Program-made: the position numbers and the translations under genes
Assembly: GCA_023428295.1 (NCBI GenBank)
Contig: JAEYYV010000220.1
Span: forward strand, 1-64,000
From: Pseudomonadota bacterium
GTDB taxonomy: Bacteria > Myxococcota_A > Polyangia > Haliangiales > Haliangiaceae
Direction of reading: 5' to 3'
Length of the DNA stretch: 64,000 bases
The notes under the pieces: model-generated
What the model was told of the DNA's origin: nothing
Databases searched by the model: none
Seen by the model: the letters and a program-made list of their open reading frames with translations, nothing else
Shown here: positions 1 to 11,534 of the stretch, one piece after another
Layout of the letters: each line of letters opens with the position of its first letter
Numbering within the stretch: the first letter of the stretch is position 1

Positions 1-338
1 CCGCGACGCACTGATTTCGATCACGGCACATCACGAACGCTCGCGGTCGAGATCCAAAGAAAAACACCCCGGACGCTGCATCGACGGGCGAGCTTGTTCC
101 GCGAAGCTCGGCGGAAGACGGCGCGACAGCATCCGACGCCAACACCCGCGGATCGGTCGCGTGGCCCACGTCGGTCGCGCAGCGCATCACGAGGATCGTG
201 CGCGGCCGTCTCGAGAACACCAAGGGTCTCGTTGTGGGCGAACCTTCTGGCGCCTGCACGACGCTCAGCTGCCCACGTGGGCCACCTGGACGCTGCATGC
301 ACGGCAAGGTTGCTCGACGGGCCAAGGCTGGGCGTCGT
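1..338. other. No convincing gene
   Basis: Open frames occur on both strands, as expected at this GC content, but none shows a recognisable motif, a plausible start or a codon pattern like the neighbours. The stretch lies downstream of the FAD-linked oxidase and may hold its 3' untranslated end. I see no tRNA, repeat or terminator hairpin worth naming. Confidence 0.5.
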
Positions 339-1616
339 CTATCCGTATCGATGTCGAACGCGGTCCAGCTTCTCGCGCACGTCATCGCGCCAGGCGTTCG
401 GGATGCGCGCGGGCTCGGCAGGCTCGCCGAGGAAGTTGATGTTCTCCTCGCGCGAGCGCCACGGCGCGAAGCTCTCGAGGATGCGGTTGGCGGCGCTCGG
501 GATCACGTCGGTGAACAGCTCCGGAACCGGGACGCCGATGAAGCTCGCCGTGAACGATGCACCGCGACCGCCGACCGCCGAGCCTTCGGGGACATCACGA
601 GCGGTCGCGTTGCCGAGGTGGCGAAGCTCGACGGCGATGAATGGCGCGTCGGTGTTGGGACCGACGTGGCCGAGGAGCGTCGTCGCGAGGTCTTGATCGA
701 TCCGATCGAGCAGCGCACCGCGCGCCCACGAGGGAAGCGGGCCCGGAGGGTCGTTGTGGATCCTCGCCATGTCGGCCGCTGCGAGCTCGTGCAGATCGTC
801 GATGTAGATCGGCGCCGCGGCGCGCAAGGGGCGTGCGAGTCGCTCGCCGTCGGCGATGGCGCCGGGATACGCGAAGCGAAGCGCGAGCACGCGCCGGCCA
901 CGGAGCGGCTCGGGAATGGCGTCGATCGGCGGGAACTTCGCGATCGCGACGCTCGTGGTGACGTCGGCGTCGGCGGTCGCGGTGTAATCGACCCACGCGC
1001 GAAGAGCGGCTTCGAGCTGCGGCTCGTCGAATATCAGCGAGCCGGCGTATAGCGTGCGCAGGGGCACGAGTCGCACGCGCACCTCGGTGACGATGCCGAG
1101 GCCGAACTTGCCGCCGCGCAGCGCCCAGAGCAGATCGGGATGATCGTTCGTGTCGACGAGCTCGCCGCTGCCGGTGATCACCGTGGCACCGACGAGGTAG
1201 TCCGAGCTGAAGCCGTGACTGCGCGCGAGCGGGCCGAGGCCACCGCCGAGCACGTAGCCGACGACACCGACGGTTGCCGACGAGCCGGCGATGGGGGCGA
1301 GTCCGTGCGGTGCGGCTGCAGCGATCACCGAGCTCCAGCGCGCGCCCGCTTCGATGGTCGCGATGTCGCCGTCGATGCGCACGCGCTCGAGACGCTTCGT
1401 CGAGACGAGGAGACCCGCGTGGATCGGATGCGGCCCGCCGTGCCCCGTGGCTTGCGCGGTCACCGCGTGACCGTGTGCGCGTGCGTAGCGAACGGCCTCG
1501 ACGATGTCGCTCACCGAGGATGCCGGAACGACGACGTCGGGCGTCGAGCCGGCGGCGACGTTGAACCCGATGACTTCATCTGCGTAGCCCGCGTCGGTCG
1601 GAGTGATGAGCTGCAT
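339..1616 (-). CDS. FAD-linked oxidase, berberine-bridge-like
   Basis: A 425-residue flavoprotein of the FAD_binding_4 / berberine-bridge oxidase group, which oxidises sugars, alcohols or natural products with bound FAD. The N-terminal half shows the PP-loop-type FAD fold: a VVVPASSVSDIVEAVRYAR segment, then TGHGGPHP, where such enzymes carry a histidine near the flavin, and a GGGLGPLARSHG motif. The C-terminal part has a NINFLG segment like the start of a BBE domain, but the protein stops at RHRYG, a few residues short of the usual YDPxNxF end. I chose the ATG at 1616 because the 80 codons upstream look non-coding. No signal peptide is visible, so it is probably cytoplasmic. The substrate cannot be told from sequence. 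Confidence 0.85.
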   Translation of the reverse strand: MQLITPTDAGYADEVIGFNVAAGSTPDVVVPASSVSDIVEAVRYARAHGHAVTAQATGHGGPHPIHAGLLVSTKRLERVRIDGDIATIEAGARWSSVIAAAAPHGLAPIAGSSATVGVVGYVLGGGLGPLARSHGFSSDYLVGATVITGSGELVDTNDHPDLLWALRGGKFGLGIVTEVRVRLVPLRTLYAGSLIFDEPQLEAALRAWVDYTATADADVTTSVAIAKFPPIDAIPEPLRGRRVLALRFAYPGAIADGERLARPLRAAAPIYIDDLHELAAADMARIHNDPPGPLPSWARGALLDRIDQDLATTLLGHVGPNTDAPFIAVELRHLGNATARDVPEGSAVGGRGASFTASFIGVPVPELFTDVIPSAANRILESFAPWRSREENINFLGEPAEPARIPNAWRDDVREKLDRVRHRYG

Positions 1617-1671
1617 CGGCGCACCGTAGCGCTGTTGATGCGTGCGCAGATGCCAAGGGAGTAGCCAGCTG

Positions 1672-2481
1672 CTATCGGAACGCACCCGCGTCGGGAGGCA
1701 CGTGTTGTCGGCCCCACGCTGCGATGTCGGGATCCGAGTCATCGGCGGCCGCGCGATAGACGAGCGGAGGATTCCAGCGGCGGAGCAGCAACCACTCGTA
1801 GTGAGAGCGACGGACGCCGGCGATCGGATCGACCTTGGCGTTGGCGAAGACGGCATCCTCGGACACGGTCGCGGGGGGGAGATCGATCGCGGCCCACGCT
1901 TCGAGGAGATCGTCGAGCTCGTCGGAGTGCTCGTCCGGAAGCTCCACGGTGAGGATGCCGTTCGCGATGGTTGCCTTGCGAGAGCCGAACTGCTCGACGA
2001 GGCGGCGACGGAGCTCGCCCGTCAGCACGGTTCGCCACACGTCGTCGGGATCGCGCAGCTGGACGACGCGATCGAACGAGTCGTCGCCCGTTCGTATGGC
2101 GGCGCTCTCGTCGCGCGCATGGAGCGAGAGTGTCGCGGGCCAGTGCAGGAGCTCGATCTTCGCGGTGGCACCGGTCGCGTGCAATGCAGCCCACACGCGC
2201 CGGCCGTTCAGCGTGCCCATCACGCGATCGTCCGCGTATGGGTTGTACCCCTCGCGAACCGTCTCCTCGGGCCAGTGAGTCGGCGCGGTGAGCTTCGTGC
2301 GAAGTCGCGCGAGCGCTCGGCCGGAGCGGACGATGTAGATCACGATCGCCACGAGGGTCGCGAGCACGATGCCTGCCGCGATGACGTAGCCGAGCCAATG
2401 CTTGGAGAGCAAACCGACGACGACTCCGCACGTGAGCACGAGCTGCCGCCACGTAACACCGGACCGCCTCGTTCGCGCCAC
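1672..2481 (-). CDS. Membrane-anchored protein of unknown function
   Basis: A 269-residue protein with two hydrophobic segments near the N-terminus (about residues 13-28 and 31-50, with the AAGIVLATLVAIVIYIV stretch) followed by a soluble domain of about 200 residues with no motif I recognise. The soluble part is mixed alpha/beta in character and ends with an acidic-aromatic stretch. Its start lies one base after the stop of the upstream kinase gene, so the two are almost certainly co-transcribed and translationally coupled. It may be a membrane partner or substrate of that kinase; this is inference from position only. Confidence 0.75.
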   Translation of the reverse strand: MARTRRSGVTWRQLVLTCGVVVGLLSKHWLGYVIAAGIVLATLVAIVIYIVRSGRALARLRTKLTAPTHWPEETVREGYNPYADDRVMGTLNGRRVWAALHATGATAKIELLHWPATLSLHARDESAAIRTGDDSFDRVVQLRDPDDVWRTVLTGELRRRLVEQFGSRKATIANGILTVELPDEHSDELDDLLEAWAAIDLPPATVSEDAVFANAKVDPIAGVRRSHYEWLLLRRWNPPLVYRAAADDSDPDIAAWGRQHVPPDAGAFR

Positions 2482-2482
2482 G

Positions 2483-3892
2483 CTAGCCCACTAGCACGAA
2501 CGCGAGTGCGACACCGGCGCCGATGAACAACAGCGCGCCGACGATGATCCACACGCTCGAGGACTTCGTCGTCGGCGCGGACGGGCGTGGAACCACCAGC
2601 TTCGGTGGCGGCGCTACCCCGAGCGTCGTGCTCGCATGCGGACGTGCGCCGGCGAGCGCACTCGCCGATGCGTTCGCAGGTGGCGTCGATGGCGAGCGCG
2701 CCGCCGGTGTGCGCGGCGTCGTGCGCATCGCGTCTCGCTGCTCGGGCGTCATCTGCGAGGGGCGCGATGGTGGCACGAGGCCGGACGTGCGCAGCGGCTC
2801 TGGCGGCGGTGTCATCGAGTGCGCGGAGTACTGCGCGTAGGGACCAGACGCGCTGGCTTGTACCGTCGGTGGGACGAGCGGCGATGCGCCGAGGACGCCC
2901 GAGCGGATCGCCTCGAGGTTCGGGTTGGAGTACGACCGGATCTCCTGTCCCGCGATGGAGTGCGTCGGGAGCTTCGTGGTGCGGAGGCGCTTGAGCAGCG
3001 CACGCACCGCGGCGAGCGATGGCCGCGCGTACGGATCCTTCTTCAGCATCGAGTCGACGAGCTGGACCATCTCGGGCAGCAAGTCAGGGATGGCAGCGCC
3101 GATCGACGGCGGCATCTCCTCCGCGTGATAGAGCAGCGTCGAGAACGCGTCACCTGTCGGAGGAAATGGTCGCTCGCCGGCGAGGATCTCGTACATGACG
3201 ACGCCGAGCGCGTAGACGTCGGTGCGGTAATCGATGGGCTCACCACGCGCTTGCTCGGGCGACATGTACTCGGGCGTGCCGAGCATGACGCCAGTCTTGG
3301 TAATGAACGCGGCGGTGCCGGCTTCGGGCATCAGCTTGGCGAGACCGAAGTCGAGGAGCTTCACGTCGGGAAAGTCTCCCTCGACGGGAATCAGGTACAC
3401 GTTGTCGGGCTTGAGATCGCGATGGATGAAGCCCTTGTCGTGCGCGGCGATCAGCGCGGAGGCGATCGCATCGATGACGTTCGCCGCTTCGGACGGATGT
3501 AGGGGGCCGCGGCGCAAGCGTTGGCGTAGCGACTCGCCGGCCATGAGATCCATCAAGTGGAACGCGCGCCCGTCGGGGAGCTGACCGAAATCGAAGATGT
3601 CGATGATGTTCGGATGGCCGATCGCGTTCACCGCGCGCGCTTCTTGAATGAAGCGTTGGAGGTGCATCGGATTCTGCGAGACCTCCATGCGCAACACTTT
3701 GATCGCGGCGCGCTTGCCGATCACCTTGTGCGTCGCGCTGTAGACGATGCCCATTCCACCTTTGCCGACGACGCCGTCGATGACGTAGCCCTCGATCTCG
3801 GTGCCGCTCGGCAGTCGGCCGTCGCGGTCGCGCACCGTGCTCGCCTCCTCCTGGACGTCCACCTCGGTGCGATGGTGGTCCTCGCGCCTCAC
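2483..3892 (-). CDS. Ser/Thr protein kinase with C-terminal membrane anchor
   Basis: A 469-residue Hanks-type kinase. The catalytic domain spans about residues 35-300 and has all the key residues: glycine loop GKGGMGIVY (43-51), ATP lysine K65 in AAIKVL, catalytic HRDLKPDN (157-164) and DFGLAK (181-186), followed by GTPEYMSPEQ. A Pro/Ser/Thr/Ala-rich linker leads to a hydrophobic segment (about 445-467) next to the C-terminus, so the kinase is likely cytoplasmic and tail-anchored in the inner membrane with almost nothing outside. That makes it an unlikely direct sensor of periplasmic ligands. It is followed by a membrane protein one base downstream. Confidence 0.95.
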   Translation of the reverse strand: MRREDHHRTEVDVQEEASTVRDRDGRLPSGTEIEGYVIDGVVGKGGMGIVYSATHKVIGKRAAIKVLRMEVSQNPMHLQRFIQEARAVNAIGHPNIIDIFDFGQLPDGRAFHLMDLMAGESLRQRLRRGPLHPSEAANVIDAIASALIAAHDKGFIHRDLKPDNVYLIPVEGDFPDVKLLDFGLAKLMPEAGTAAFITKTGVMLGTPEYMSPEQARGEPIDYRTDVYALGVVMYEILAGERPFPPTGDAFSTLLYHAEEMPPSIGAAIPDLLPEMVQLVDSMLKKDPYARPSLAAVRALLKRLRTTKLPTHSIAGQEIRSYSNPNLEAIRSGVLGASPLVPPTVQASASGPYAQYSAHSMTPPPEPLRTSGLVPPSRPSQMTPEQRDAMRTTPRTPAARSPSTPPANASASALAGARPHASTTLGVAPPPKLVVPRPSAPTTKSSSVWIIVGALLFIGAGVALAFVLVG

Positions 3893-3926
3893 GTGGTGAT
3901 TGTACGCGCGAATCGCGTCGGTATCG

Positions 3927-5246
<1,320 letters not shown>

Positions 5247-5260
5247 CCGCCGAGGATAGC

Positions 5261-6529
5261 CTAGAGACGCTCGGTCGCGATCATGCCTTCGTAGGTCTCG
5301 CGAACACGGATCACGGTGTAGGAGTCACCGTCGACGAGCACCTCGGGGACGCGCGGGCGCGTGTTGTAGTTCGAGGACATCGTCGAGCCATACGCGCCGG
5401 CCGCGCCGATCCAGAGAAGCTCTTGCTGCTCCATCTCGGGGAGCTCGCGATCGCGTGCGAAGAAGTCGCCGGTCTCGCAGATCGGGCCCACGACGTCGGT
5501 CTTGATCAGCGGGCGGTCCGGGCGCACGACCGGCTTCATCGGGTGGTACGAGCCGTACAGCGCCGGGCGCATGAGATCGTTCATCGCGCCGTCGACGAGC
5601 GTGAAGTGCTTCACGTCGTTGCGCTTGCGGTACATCACGCGCGTGACGAGCGCGCCGCACGTGCCGACGATCACGCGGCCAGGCTCCGTGTACACGGTCA
5701 TGCCCATGGCGAGGAGCGGCGCGAGTGCATCGCGAACGACAGCGCCGTACTCCGCGGGTGACGCGATCTCTTCGCCCTTGCCGTAGTCGATGCCGAGGCC
5801 GCCACCGATGTCGACGTGCGTGATCTTCACGCCGTCCTTGGCGAGATCACCGACGAGCGACACGAGCCGCGCGATCGCGTCGGCGAACGGCGAGGTCTTG
5901 ATGAGCTGCGAGCCGATGTGGAAATCCACGCCGACGATGGAGACGTTGGGCCACGCCGACGCCTGACGACCGAGATCGCGCGCCTCTTCCATCGAGATGC
6001 CGAACTTGTTGGTCTTGAGACCCGTCGAGATGTACGGGTGCGTGCCCGCGTCGACGTCGGGGTTCACGCGCAGCGACACGCGCACGTTCTTGCCGAGCGT
6101 GCCCGCGACCTGGTTCAGCACGTGGATCTCCTCGACCGACTCCGCGTTGAACGCGTCGATGCCGGCGGTGATCGCGAGGCGCATCTCCTCGACGGACTTG
6201 CCGACGCCGCTGAACACGACCTTGTTCGCGGCGCCGCCCGCCTTCATCCAGCGAAACAGCTCGCCGTACGAGACGATGTCCGCGCCCGCTCCGAGCTCTG
6301 CCAGGATCTTCAGGATCGCGAGCGTGGAGTTAGCCTTCACCGCGTAGCAGGTGCGGTGCGGAACGCCGTCGAGCGCTGCATCGAACGCTTTGTACGACCG
6401 CACGAGCTCCGCCTTGGAGTAGACGTAGAACGGCGTGCCGACCTCGTCGGCGATCTTCTGCAGGGCGACGCCCTCGCAGTGGAGGGAGTCGGTTTTGTAC
6501 TGGAACGTTGCGTAGCCGGACGACGTCAT
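5261..6529 (-). CDS. lysA: Diaminopimelate decarboxylase
   Basis: Converts meso-diaminopimelate to L-lysine, the last step of lysine synthesis, with pyridoxal phosphate. The 422-residue product has the usual length. Visible hallmarks are YAVKAN with the PLP-binding lysine (K65), the glycine-rich [12 protein letters not shown] segment that holds the cofactor phosphate, an EPGR motif, and CETGD with the active-site cysteine contributed across the dimer. The ATG at 6529 overlaps the argH stop as ATGA, so lysA is translated by coupling to argH. The long in-frame extension upstream of this ATG is only read-through inside argH in another frame. Confidence 0.97.
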   Translation of the reverse strand: MTSSGYATFQYKTDSLHCEGVALQKIADEVGTPFYVYSKAELVRSYKAFDAALDGVPHRTCYAVKANSTLAILKILAELGAGADIVSYGELFRWMKAGGAANKVVFSGVGKSVEEMRLAITAGIDAFNAESVEEIHVLNQVAGTLGKNVRVSLRVNPDVDAGTHPYISTGLKTNKFGISMEEARDLGRQASAWPNVSIVGVDFHIGSQLIKTSPFADAIARLVSLVGDLAKDGVKITHVDIGGGLGIDYGKGEEIASPAEYGAVVRDALAPLLAMGMTVYTEPGRVIVGTCGALVTRVMYRKRNDVKHFTLVDGAMNDLMRPALYGSYHPMKPVVRPDRPLIKTDVVGPICETGDFFARDRELPEMEQQELLWIGAAGAYGSTMSSNYNTRPRVPEVLVDGDSYTVIRVRETYEGMIATERL

Positions 6530-7926
6530 TGCGTCGGCGGTTGTACACCGAGCTGCTCCGAGATCCGATCGATCTCTGCGAGCACGCGTGCACGCGCGGG
6601 CCCGCCGACCACGTCGCGGCGATCGACCGCGCTTTGCGGATCGAGCCAGCTCGCCACGTCCACCTCGAACGAAGGATGCGCCTCCTGTAGCTCGGTCAGC
6701 GTCAGCGCCGCGAGCTCCACGCCGCGCGCGCTCGCCGTGCGCACGATGTGCCCCGCGACGTCGTGTGCTTCGCGGAACGGCACGCCTTTGGTGACGAGGT
6801 AGTCGGCGAGCTCGGTCGCGACGAGGTAGCCCGTGTCGATCGCCGTGCGGAGCTTGTGCGTGTCGAACACGAGCGACGCGACCATGCCGCGCGCGACTTG
6901 CAGCGACGCGAGCGCCGTCTCGACAGCGTCGTACAGCGGCTCCTGCGTCTCCTGGAGATCCTTGTTGTACGCGAGCGGCAAGCCCTTCACGACGGTGACG
7001 AGCGTGACCCACGCGCCGACGCTGCGACCACTCTTGGCGCGCAAGAGCTCGGCGAGATCGGGGTTCATCTTCTGCGGCATGAGCGACGAGCCCGAGCAGT
7101 ACGCCTCGCCGATGCGCGCGAAGCCGACCTCCTGGCTCGCCCACAGCACGAGCTCCTCGCCCAATCGCGAGAGGTGTACCTGGATCAGCGCACACGCCGC
7201 GACGAGCTCGATGGCGAAGTCGCGATCACCGACGGCGTCGAGCGAGTTGTGGGTGACGCCCGCAAAGCCGAGCGACGTGGCGACGCGTTCGCGATCGATC
7301 GGCAGCGTCGTCGCGGCGAGCGCACCGGATCCGAGCGGCGAGACGTTGGCGCGGCGCGACGCGTCTTGGATGCGCCCGCGATCGCGCGCGAACATCTCCA
7401 CGTACGCGAGGAGGTGATGCGCGAGGCGCACCGGTTGCGCGCGCTGGAAGTGCGTGTACCCCGGCATGAGCGTGTCGAGATGCGCCTTGGCTTGCTCGAG
7501 GAACGCACGCGCGAGATCGTCGAGCGCGTCGACGATGCGCGCTGCCGCCGAGCGCGCGTAGAGCCGCAAGTCGGTCGCGACTTGATCGTTGCGTGATCGC
7601 GCGGTGTGCAAGCGCCGGCCCGCGTCGCCGATCGCGTCGATGAGCCGCGCCTCGACGTTCATGTGAACATCCTCGAGCGCCTCGTCCCACGGAAGCTCTC
7701 CGCTCGCGAGCTTCTCCTCGACGGCGCGCAGGCCATTCGTGATCGCACGAACGTCGTCGGCGCTGATGAGCCCGCGCGCGCCGAGCATCTCCGCGTGCGC
7801 GATCGAGCCAGCAACATCGTGAGGGAGCAGCCGCTGATCGAACGCGACAGATGCGTTCATCTGCGCGGCGATAGGATCGAGGGCGCCTTCGAATCTGCGA
7901 CCTCTGGCGCCTTTCGGTCCGGACAT
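6526..7926 (-). CDS. argH: Argininosuccinate lyase
   Basis: Splits argininosuccinate into arginine and fumarate in the last step of arginine synthesis; cytoplasmic homotetramer of the fumarase/aspartase superfamily. The 466-residue product carries the superfamily signature [12 protein letters not shown], the [13 protein letters not shown] substrate region and the TPGYTHFQ-like [12 protein letters not shown] segment. I chose the ATG at 7926 (MSGPKG) over an upstream ATG at 7965 because homologues start close to the RFEG motif. The gene is followed directly by lysA with a 4-base ATGA overlap, an uncommon pairing that links arginine and lysine synthesis in one transcript. Only 21 bases separate it from the divergent hydrolase gene. 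Confidence 0.97.
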   Translation of the reverse strand: MSGPKGARGRRFEGALDPIAAQMNASVAFDQRLLPHDVAGSIAHAEMLGARGLISADDVRAITNGLRAVEEKLASGELPWDEALEDVHMNVEARLIDAIGDAGRRLHTARSRNDQVATDLRLYARSAAARIVDALDDLARAFLEQAKAHLDTLMPGYTHFQRAQPVRLAHHLLAYVEMFARDRGRIQDASRRANVSPLGSGALAATTLPIDRERVATSLGFAGVTHNSLDAVGDRDFAIELVAACALIQVHLSRLGEELVLWASQEVGFARIGEAYCSGSSLMPQKMNPDLAELLRAKSGRSVGAWVTLVTVVKGLPLAYNKDLQETQEPLYDAVETALASLQVARGMVASLVFDTHKLRTAIDTGYLVATELADYLVTKGVPFREAHDVAGHIVRTASARGVELAALTLTELQEAHPSFEVDVASWLDPQSAVDRRDVVGGPARARVLAEIDRISEQLGVQPPTQ

Positions 7927-7947
7927 GGCGCGCAGTATAAGCACCGC

Positions 7948-8592
7948 ATGACGCACGTGAAGCAAGGCGACGTGGACGCAGTTGTCGAGCTACCCGCTGG
8001 CGATGCCAAGGCGCCGGTCGTGGTGCTGTTGCAGGAGTACTGGGGCCTCAACGAGAACATCCTCGCGCAAGCGAAGCGGTGGGCCGCCGAAGGCTTCGTG
8101 GTCGTGGTGCCGGACCTCTATCACGGCAAGCTCGCAAAGGACTCCGCCGAGGCCAGCGCGTGGCTCAAAGCATACGATTGGGGCAAGGGCTTCGGCGAGA
8201 TCGCCGCGTGCGTCGAGTACGGCAAGACGCACGAGCGCTCGACGGGAAAGGTCGTCGTCACGGGCTACTGCATGGGCGGCGCACTCACGCTCGGCACCGC
8301 CGTCAACGTGCGCGGGCTCGCCTGCGCGATCTCGTACTACGGCTATCCCGGGGACCTCGATTGGTCGAAGATCGACGCGCCGGTGCAAGCGCACGTCGCG
8401 ACCAAGGACGACTGGGTCAAGGTGCCGATGATCGAGAAGGTCAAGGCGGCCGTCAGCGTGCCGTTCGAGCTCCACGTGTACGAGGCCCAGCACGCGTTCT
8501 GTAACGAGAAGCGCCCCGAGGTGTACGACGCCGAGAGCTGCCAGCTCGCGTGGTCACGCACCCTCGAGTTCGCGAACAAGTACGCGCGGTAG
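7948..8592 (+). CDS. Dienelactone hydrolase family protein
   Basis: A 214-residue alpha/beta hydrolase of the dienelactone hydrolase family. The characteristic cysteine nucleophile lies in GYCMGG (C108), the acid is D154 or D155 in ATKDDW, and the histidine is H182 in EAQHAF, a complete Cys-Asp-His triad. No signal peptide is seen, so it is cytoplasmic. True dienelactone hydrolases act in chlorocatechol breakdown, but no such pathway lies near, so a general hydrolase role is more likely. The ATG at 7948 fits the family start (KQGDVDAVV); longer upstream reading frame is antisense to argH. It is transcribed away from argH across a 21-base gap. Confidence 0.93.
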   Translation: MTHVKQGDVDAVVELPAGDAKAPVVVLLQEYWGLNENILAQAKRWAAEGFVVVVPDLYHGKLAKDSAEASAWLKAYDWGKGFGEIAACVEYGKTHERSTGKVVVTGYCMGGALTLGTAVNVRGLACAISYYGYPGDLDWSKIDAPVQAHVATKDDWVKVPMIEKVKAAVSVPFELHVYEAQHAFCNEKRPEVYDAESCQLAWSRTLEFANKYAR

Positions 8593-8652
8593 CAGGGGAT
8601 TCATAGTACTGCGCCGCACCCGGTTTTCGTCTATCGTTAGGGCGGGCGCTAC

Positions 8653-10803
8653 GTGGCTATCCCCGGAGTACGACCGCGTTTTCTTGCCCCGGGCGACAAG
8701 CTGGGCAAGTTCGAGCTGATCCGCCAGATCGCGGTCGGTGGGATGGCGGAGCTCTACCTCGCACGCACGATGGGTATCGAGGGGTTCGAGAAGCTCGTGG
8801 TCGTGAAGCGGATCCTTCCGCAGTTCGCGGCCAACCAGCAGTTCGTGGCGATGTTCCTGAACGAAGCGCGCCTCTCGGCCACGCTTCATCACCCCAACAT
8901 CGCGCAGGTCTACGACATCGGCGTCGAGGACGGCGACTACTTCTTCTCGATGGAGTACATCCACGGCGAAGACCTCGGTCGCTTGCACGCGACGGGCATC
9001 GAGAACGGTGTCCCGATGTCGCTCGATGCCGCGCTGACGCTCGTCGCGGGGCTCTGCGCGGGCCTGCACTACGCGCACACGAAGGCGGGGCCCGACGGGC
9101 GCCGGCTCGAGATCGTGCATCGCGACGTGTCACCGTCCAACGTGCTCGTCAGCTACGACGGAGCCGTCAAGCTCGTCGATTTCGGCATCGCGCGCGCGAG
9201 CGGCACGCCGGCCACGACGCGCGGCGGGCTCAAGGGGAAGATCGCGTACATGTCGCCGGAGCAATGCCGCGGCGACGCCACGCTCGATCGACGCAGCGAC
9301 ATCTTCTCGATCGGCACGATCCTGTACGAGCTCACCACGGGGCGCTTGCCGTTCCTCGAGGAGAACGAGTACGCGGTGCTGAACAACATCGTGAACGTCG
9401 ATGCGCCGAGGCCGAGCACGATCGTGCCCTCGTATGCACCGGCGCTCGAGGCGATCGTGCTGAAGGCGCTCGCTCGCGATCCAGCGCAGCGCTTCGGGAG
9501 CGCGCTCGAGCTGCAGAAGGAGATCGAAGACTTCGCCCACGAGAATCGCCTGCGCGTGTCGCCGCTCGTGCTCGCGCGGCTGATGTCGACGCTGTTCCCC
9601 GCGCGCCTCGAGGAGTGGGACCAGGCACGCGCGCAAGGTGCGTTCTTCGTCGAGCAGCACGTCGTGCGAACGCTCGTCGAGAGCGGCAAGACGCAGGTCG
9701 AGGAGCCCCTCGCGCAGCTCCCGCTGACGCCGATGGCGCCGGTCATTCCGCTCACGCCGCCCGCGCCTGTGGGGCCGAGCGCCGACGACGAAGCGACGGA
9801 CATCGTCACCGCGTTGCCTCCGCCGAAGCGCACGGAGAAGAGCTCGCGCTCCGACGAGAACGCGTTTGGCCCCGACATGGGAACGCTGCCGGGGCAGGGG
9901 CCGATGGTGGTCCGCACGTTGCCACGTGCACCAACGCCGAGCCCGCGACAGCCAACGCCACCAGCGGCGCTGCCGCGTGCATCGTCGCCGGCGATGCGCG
10001 CACCGACGCCAACGCCGCCCGTGCCGATGCCGCGCCCGCCGACACCAACGCCGGTCGCGCCGCACATCGTCGCTGCGGCGATCGCGCCCGATGTATCCGA
10101 TGTGCAGGCCATGCATGCCGCGCCCGAGGCGGCCAGCGACGCGCACGCGTTCGGTGCACCGAGCGCGGGGACGCTCGTGTCCAATCCTGCGGTCGATAGT
10201 GTTCCCGTCGCGGCGACGCCGTCGGCGGATTTCACCGAGCGCGTGCGATCACGCAACGACGAGACCGCGTTCGTGCGCGTGGATCGGAAGTCGCGCGCGC
10301 CGGTGTTCATCGGCATCGGCCTGTTGCTCGCCGGCGCGGGCATCGCGGCGTTCATCGCGTTCGGGGGATCCGACGCGACCGCACCGCGTGCGAAGACGGG
10401 CGAGTCCACGCGACCTGCGCCCGATCGCATGCCGGTGATCGATCCGGACGAAGCGAAGCCAAACGCGACGCCAGATGAAGCCATGTCCGAAGCGACGCCG
10501 GACGAGGCGACCGAGCCCGCCTCCGTCGAGCCGAGCGAGGCCGTCGAGCCCACCGTGGGTGAGCAAGAACTAGCGCCGAAGATCGAGCTCGCGGTCGAGC
10601 CCGATCCCGCCATCGAGACCGAGCCCGTCGAAACGCCGAAGCAGAAGGCGACGAAGAAAGCGTCGCCGAAGAAGACAACGAAGAAGGCCGTCGACAAGCC
10701 CGCGCCGAAGAAGGCCGAGCCCAAGAAGACCGAGCCCAAGGCCGAACCCAAGAAGGAGTCCGAATGGAACGCCGACTCGCCATTCATGCCCGTACGGCAG
10801 TGA
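8653..10803 (+). CDS. Ser/Thr protein kinase with Pro-rich linker and basic tail
   Basis: A 716-residue Hanks-type kinase beginning at a GTG. The kinase domain (about residues 18-290) has a slightly altered glycine loop (AVGGMAELY), ATP lysine K52, HRDVSPSN (156-163), the HRD variant common in myxobacterial kinases, and DFGIAR (176-181). A long linker rich in Pro, Thr and Ala follows, then one membrane segment (about 549-572, beginning PVFIGIGLLL) and an outside tail dominated by Lys, Pro, Glu and Thr, including repeated PKK units. The tail could bind anionic polymers or DNA-like ligands outside the inner membrane; this is speculative. The last 40 bases overlap the next gene. Confidence 0.95.
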   Translation: MAIPGVRPRFLAPGDKLGKFELIRQIAVGGMAELYLARTMGIEGFEKLVVVKRILPQFAANQQFVAMFLNEARLSATLHHPNIAQVYDIGVEDGDYFFSMEYIHGEDLGRLHATGIENGVPMSLDAALTLVAGLCAGLHYAHTKAGPDGRRLEIVHRDVSPSNVLVSYDGAVKLVDFGIARASGTPATTRGGLKGKIAYMSPEQCRGDATLDRRSDIFSIGTILYELTTGRLPFLEENEYAVLNNIVNVDAPRPSTIVPSYAPALEAIVLKALARDPAQRFGSALELQKEIEDFAHENRLRVSPLVLARLMSTLFPARLEEWDQARAQGAFFVEQHVVRTLVESGKTQVEEPLAQLPLTPMAPVIPLTPPAPVGPSADDEATDIVTALPPPKRTEKSSRSDENAFGPDMGTLPGQGPMVVRTLPRAPTPSPRQPTPPAALPRASSPAMRAPTPTPPVPMPRPPTPTPVAPHIVAAAIAPDVSDVQAMHAAPEAASDAHAFGAPSAGTLVSNPAVDSVPVAATPSADFTERVRSRNDETAFVRVDRKSRAPVFIGIGLLLAGAGIAAFIAFGGSDATAPRAKTGESTRPAPDRMPVIDPDEAKPNATPDEAMSEATPDEATEPASVEPSEAVEPTVGEQELAPKIELAVEPDPAIETEPVETPKQKATKKASPKKTTKKAVDKPAPKKAEPKKTEPKAEPKKESEWNADSPFMPVRQ

Positions 10804-11534
10804 TCGCGGCGGCCTCGCTGCTCGCCTCCACCGCGAGCGCTGCGCCCAAAGGAGCCGACGCGCGTGCCGCGTTCGACAAGGGCGTCGCCGCGTACAAGAA
10901 GGCAGACTACGCAGGCGCGAGCGAGGCGCTCGGTCGATCGTTCTCGCTCGAGGCGGATGCAGACACGCTGTACGCGTGGGCGCAGACGGAACGAAAGCTC
11001 AACCACTGCGACAAGGCCGTGGAGCTCTACGAGCGCTTGCTGACGATGGATCTGCCCGACGCGAACAAGTCGGCAGTGCGGCAGCAGATCGACGAGTGCA
11101 ACGCCATCATCGCCGCGCAGAAACCGGCGGAGACCACACCTCCGCGCGTGGACGCTTCGCCGTCGCCGTCGGAAGCACCGTCGGTGACGGCGCCCGTCGA
11201 GCGCGCGGAACCACCATCCGCGCCATCGCCATGGCTCAGCCCCGTCGGCTTGGGCTTGATCGGGCTCGGCGCGATCGGTCTCGGCGCTGGCGGCGTGTTC
11301 CTCGCGCAAGCGAGCTCGGCCGACAGCGACAAGGACGCCGCCACGACCTACGGCGACTTCAAGCGCTTCGACGAGCGGGCCACGTCGCGCGGTCGTCTCG
11401 GTGTGATCGCCGCGGCGTCCGGTGCGGCGCTCGTGACGATGGGCATCGTCTACATCGTCACGCGCAAGTCCACCGAGCGGGCCTTGGCGGTCGTCGTCGA
11501 GCCGACGGGCGTGGGCATCGCAGGTCGCTTCTAG
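10764..11534 (+). CDS. Exported TPR-like protein with membrane segments
   Basis: A 256-residue protein with an N-terminal signal peptide (TAVIAAASLLASTASAAP, likely cleaved after ASA). Residues about 30-110 form TPR-like helices (AAFDKGVAAYKKADYAGAS, then YAWAQTERKLNHCDKAVELYERLL). A Pro-rich linker leads to two hydrophobic segments (about 155-178 and 210-235). This architecture is frequent beside myxobacterial kinases. The start lies inside the kinase gene in another frame (40-base overlap), so the two are coupled and the TPR domain may meet the kinase's external tail in the periplasm. That partnership is inferred from overlap, not shown. Confidence 0.85.
   Translation: MERRLAIHARTAVIAAASLLASTASAAPKGADARAAFDKGVAAYKKADYAGASEALGRSFSLEADADTLYAWAQTERKLNHCDKAVELYERLLTMDLPDANKSAVRQQIDECNAIIAAQKPAETTPPRVDASPSPSEAPSVTAPVERAEPPSAPSPWLSPVGLGLIGLGAIGLGAGGVFLAQASSADSDKDAATTYGDFKRFDERATSRGRLGVIAAASGAALVTMGIVYIVTRKSTERALAVVVEPTGVGIAGRF

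Noticed and set aside
21..302. Minus-strand open frame of 93 residues at the window start
   Set aside because: Arg-rich shadow-like composition with no motif, no ribosome-binding site and no operon context.
6530..7195. Long in-frame extension upstream of lysA
   Set aside because: It is read-through within argH in another frame; the ATG at 6529 with the ATGA overlap and the family start fits lysA.
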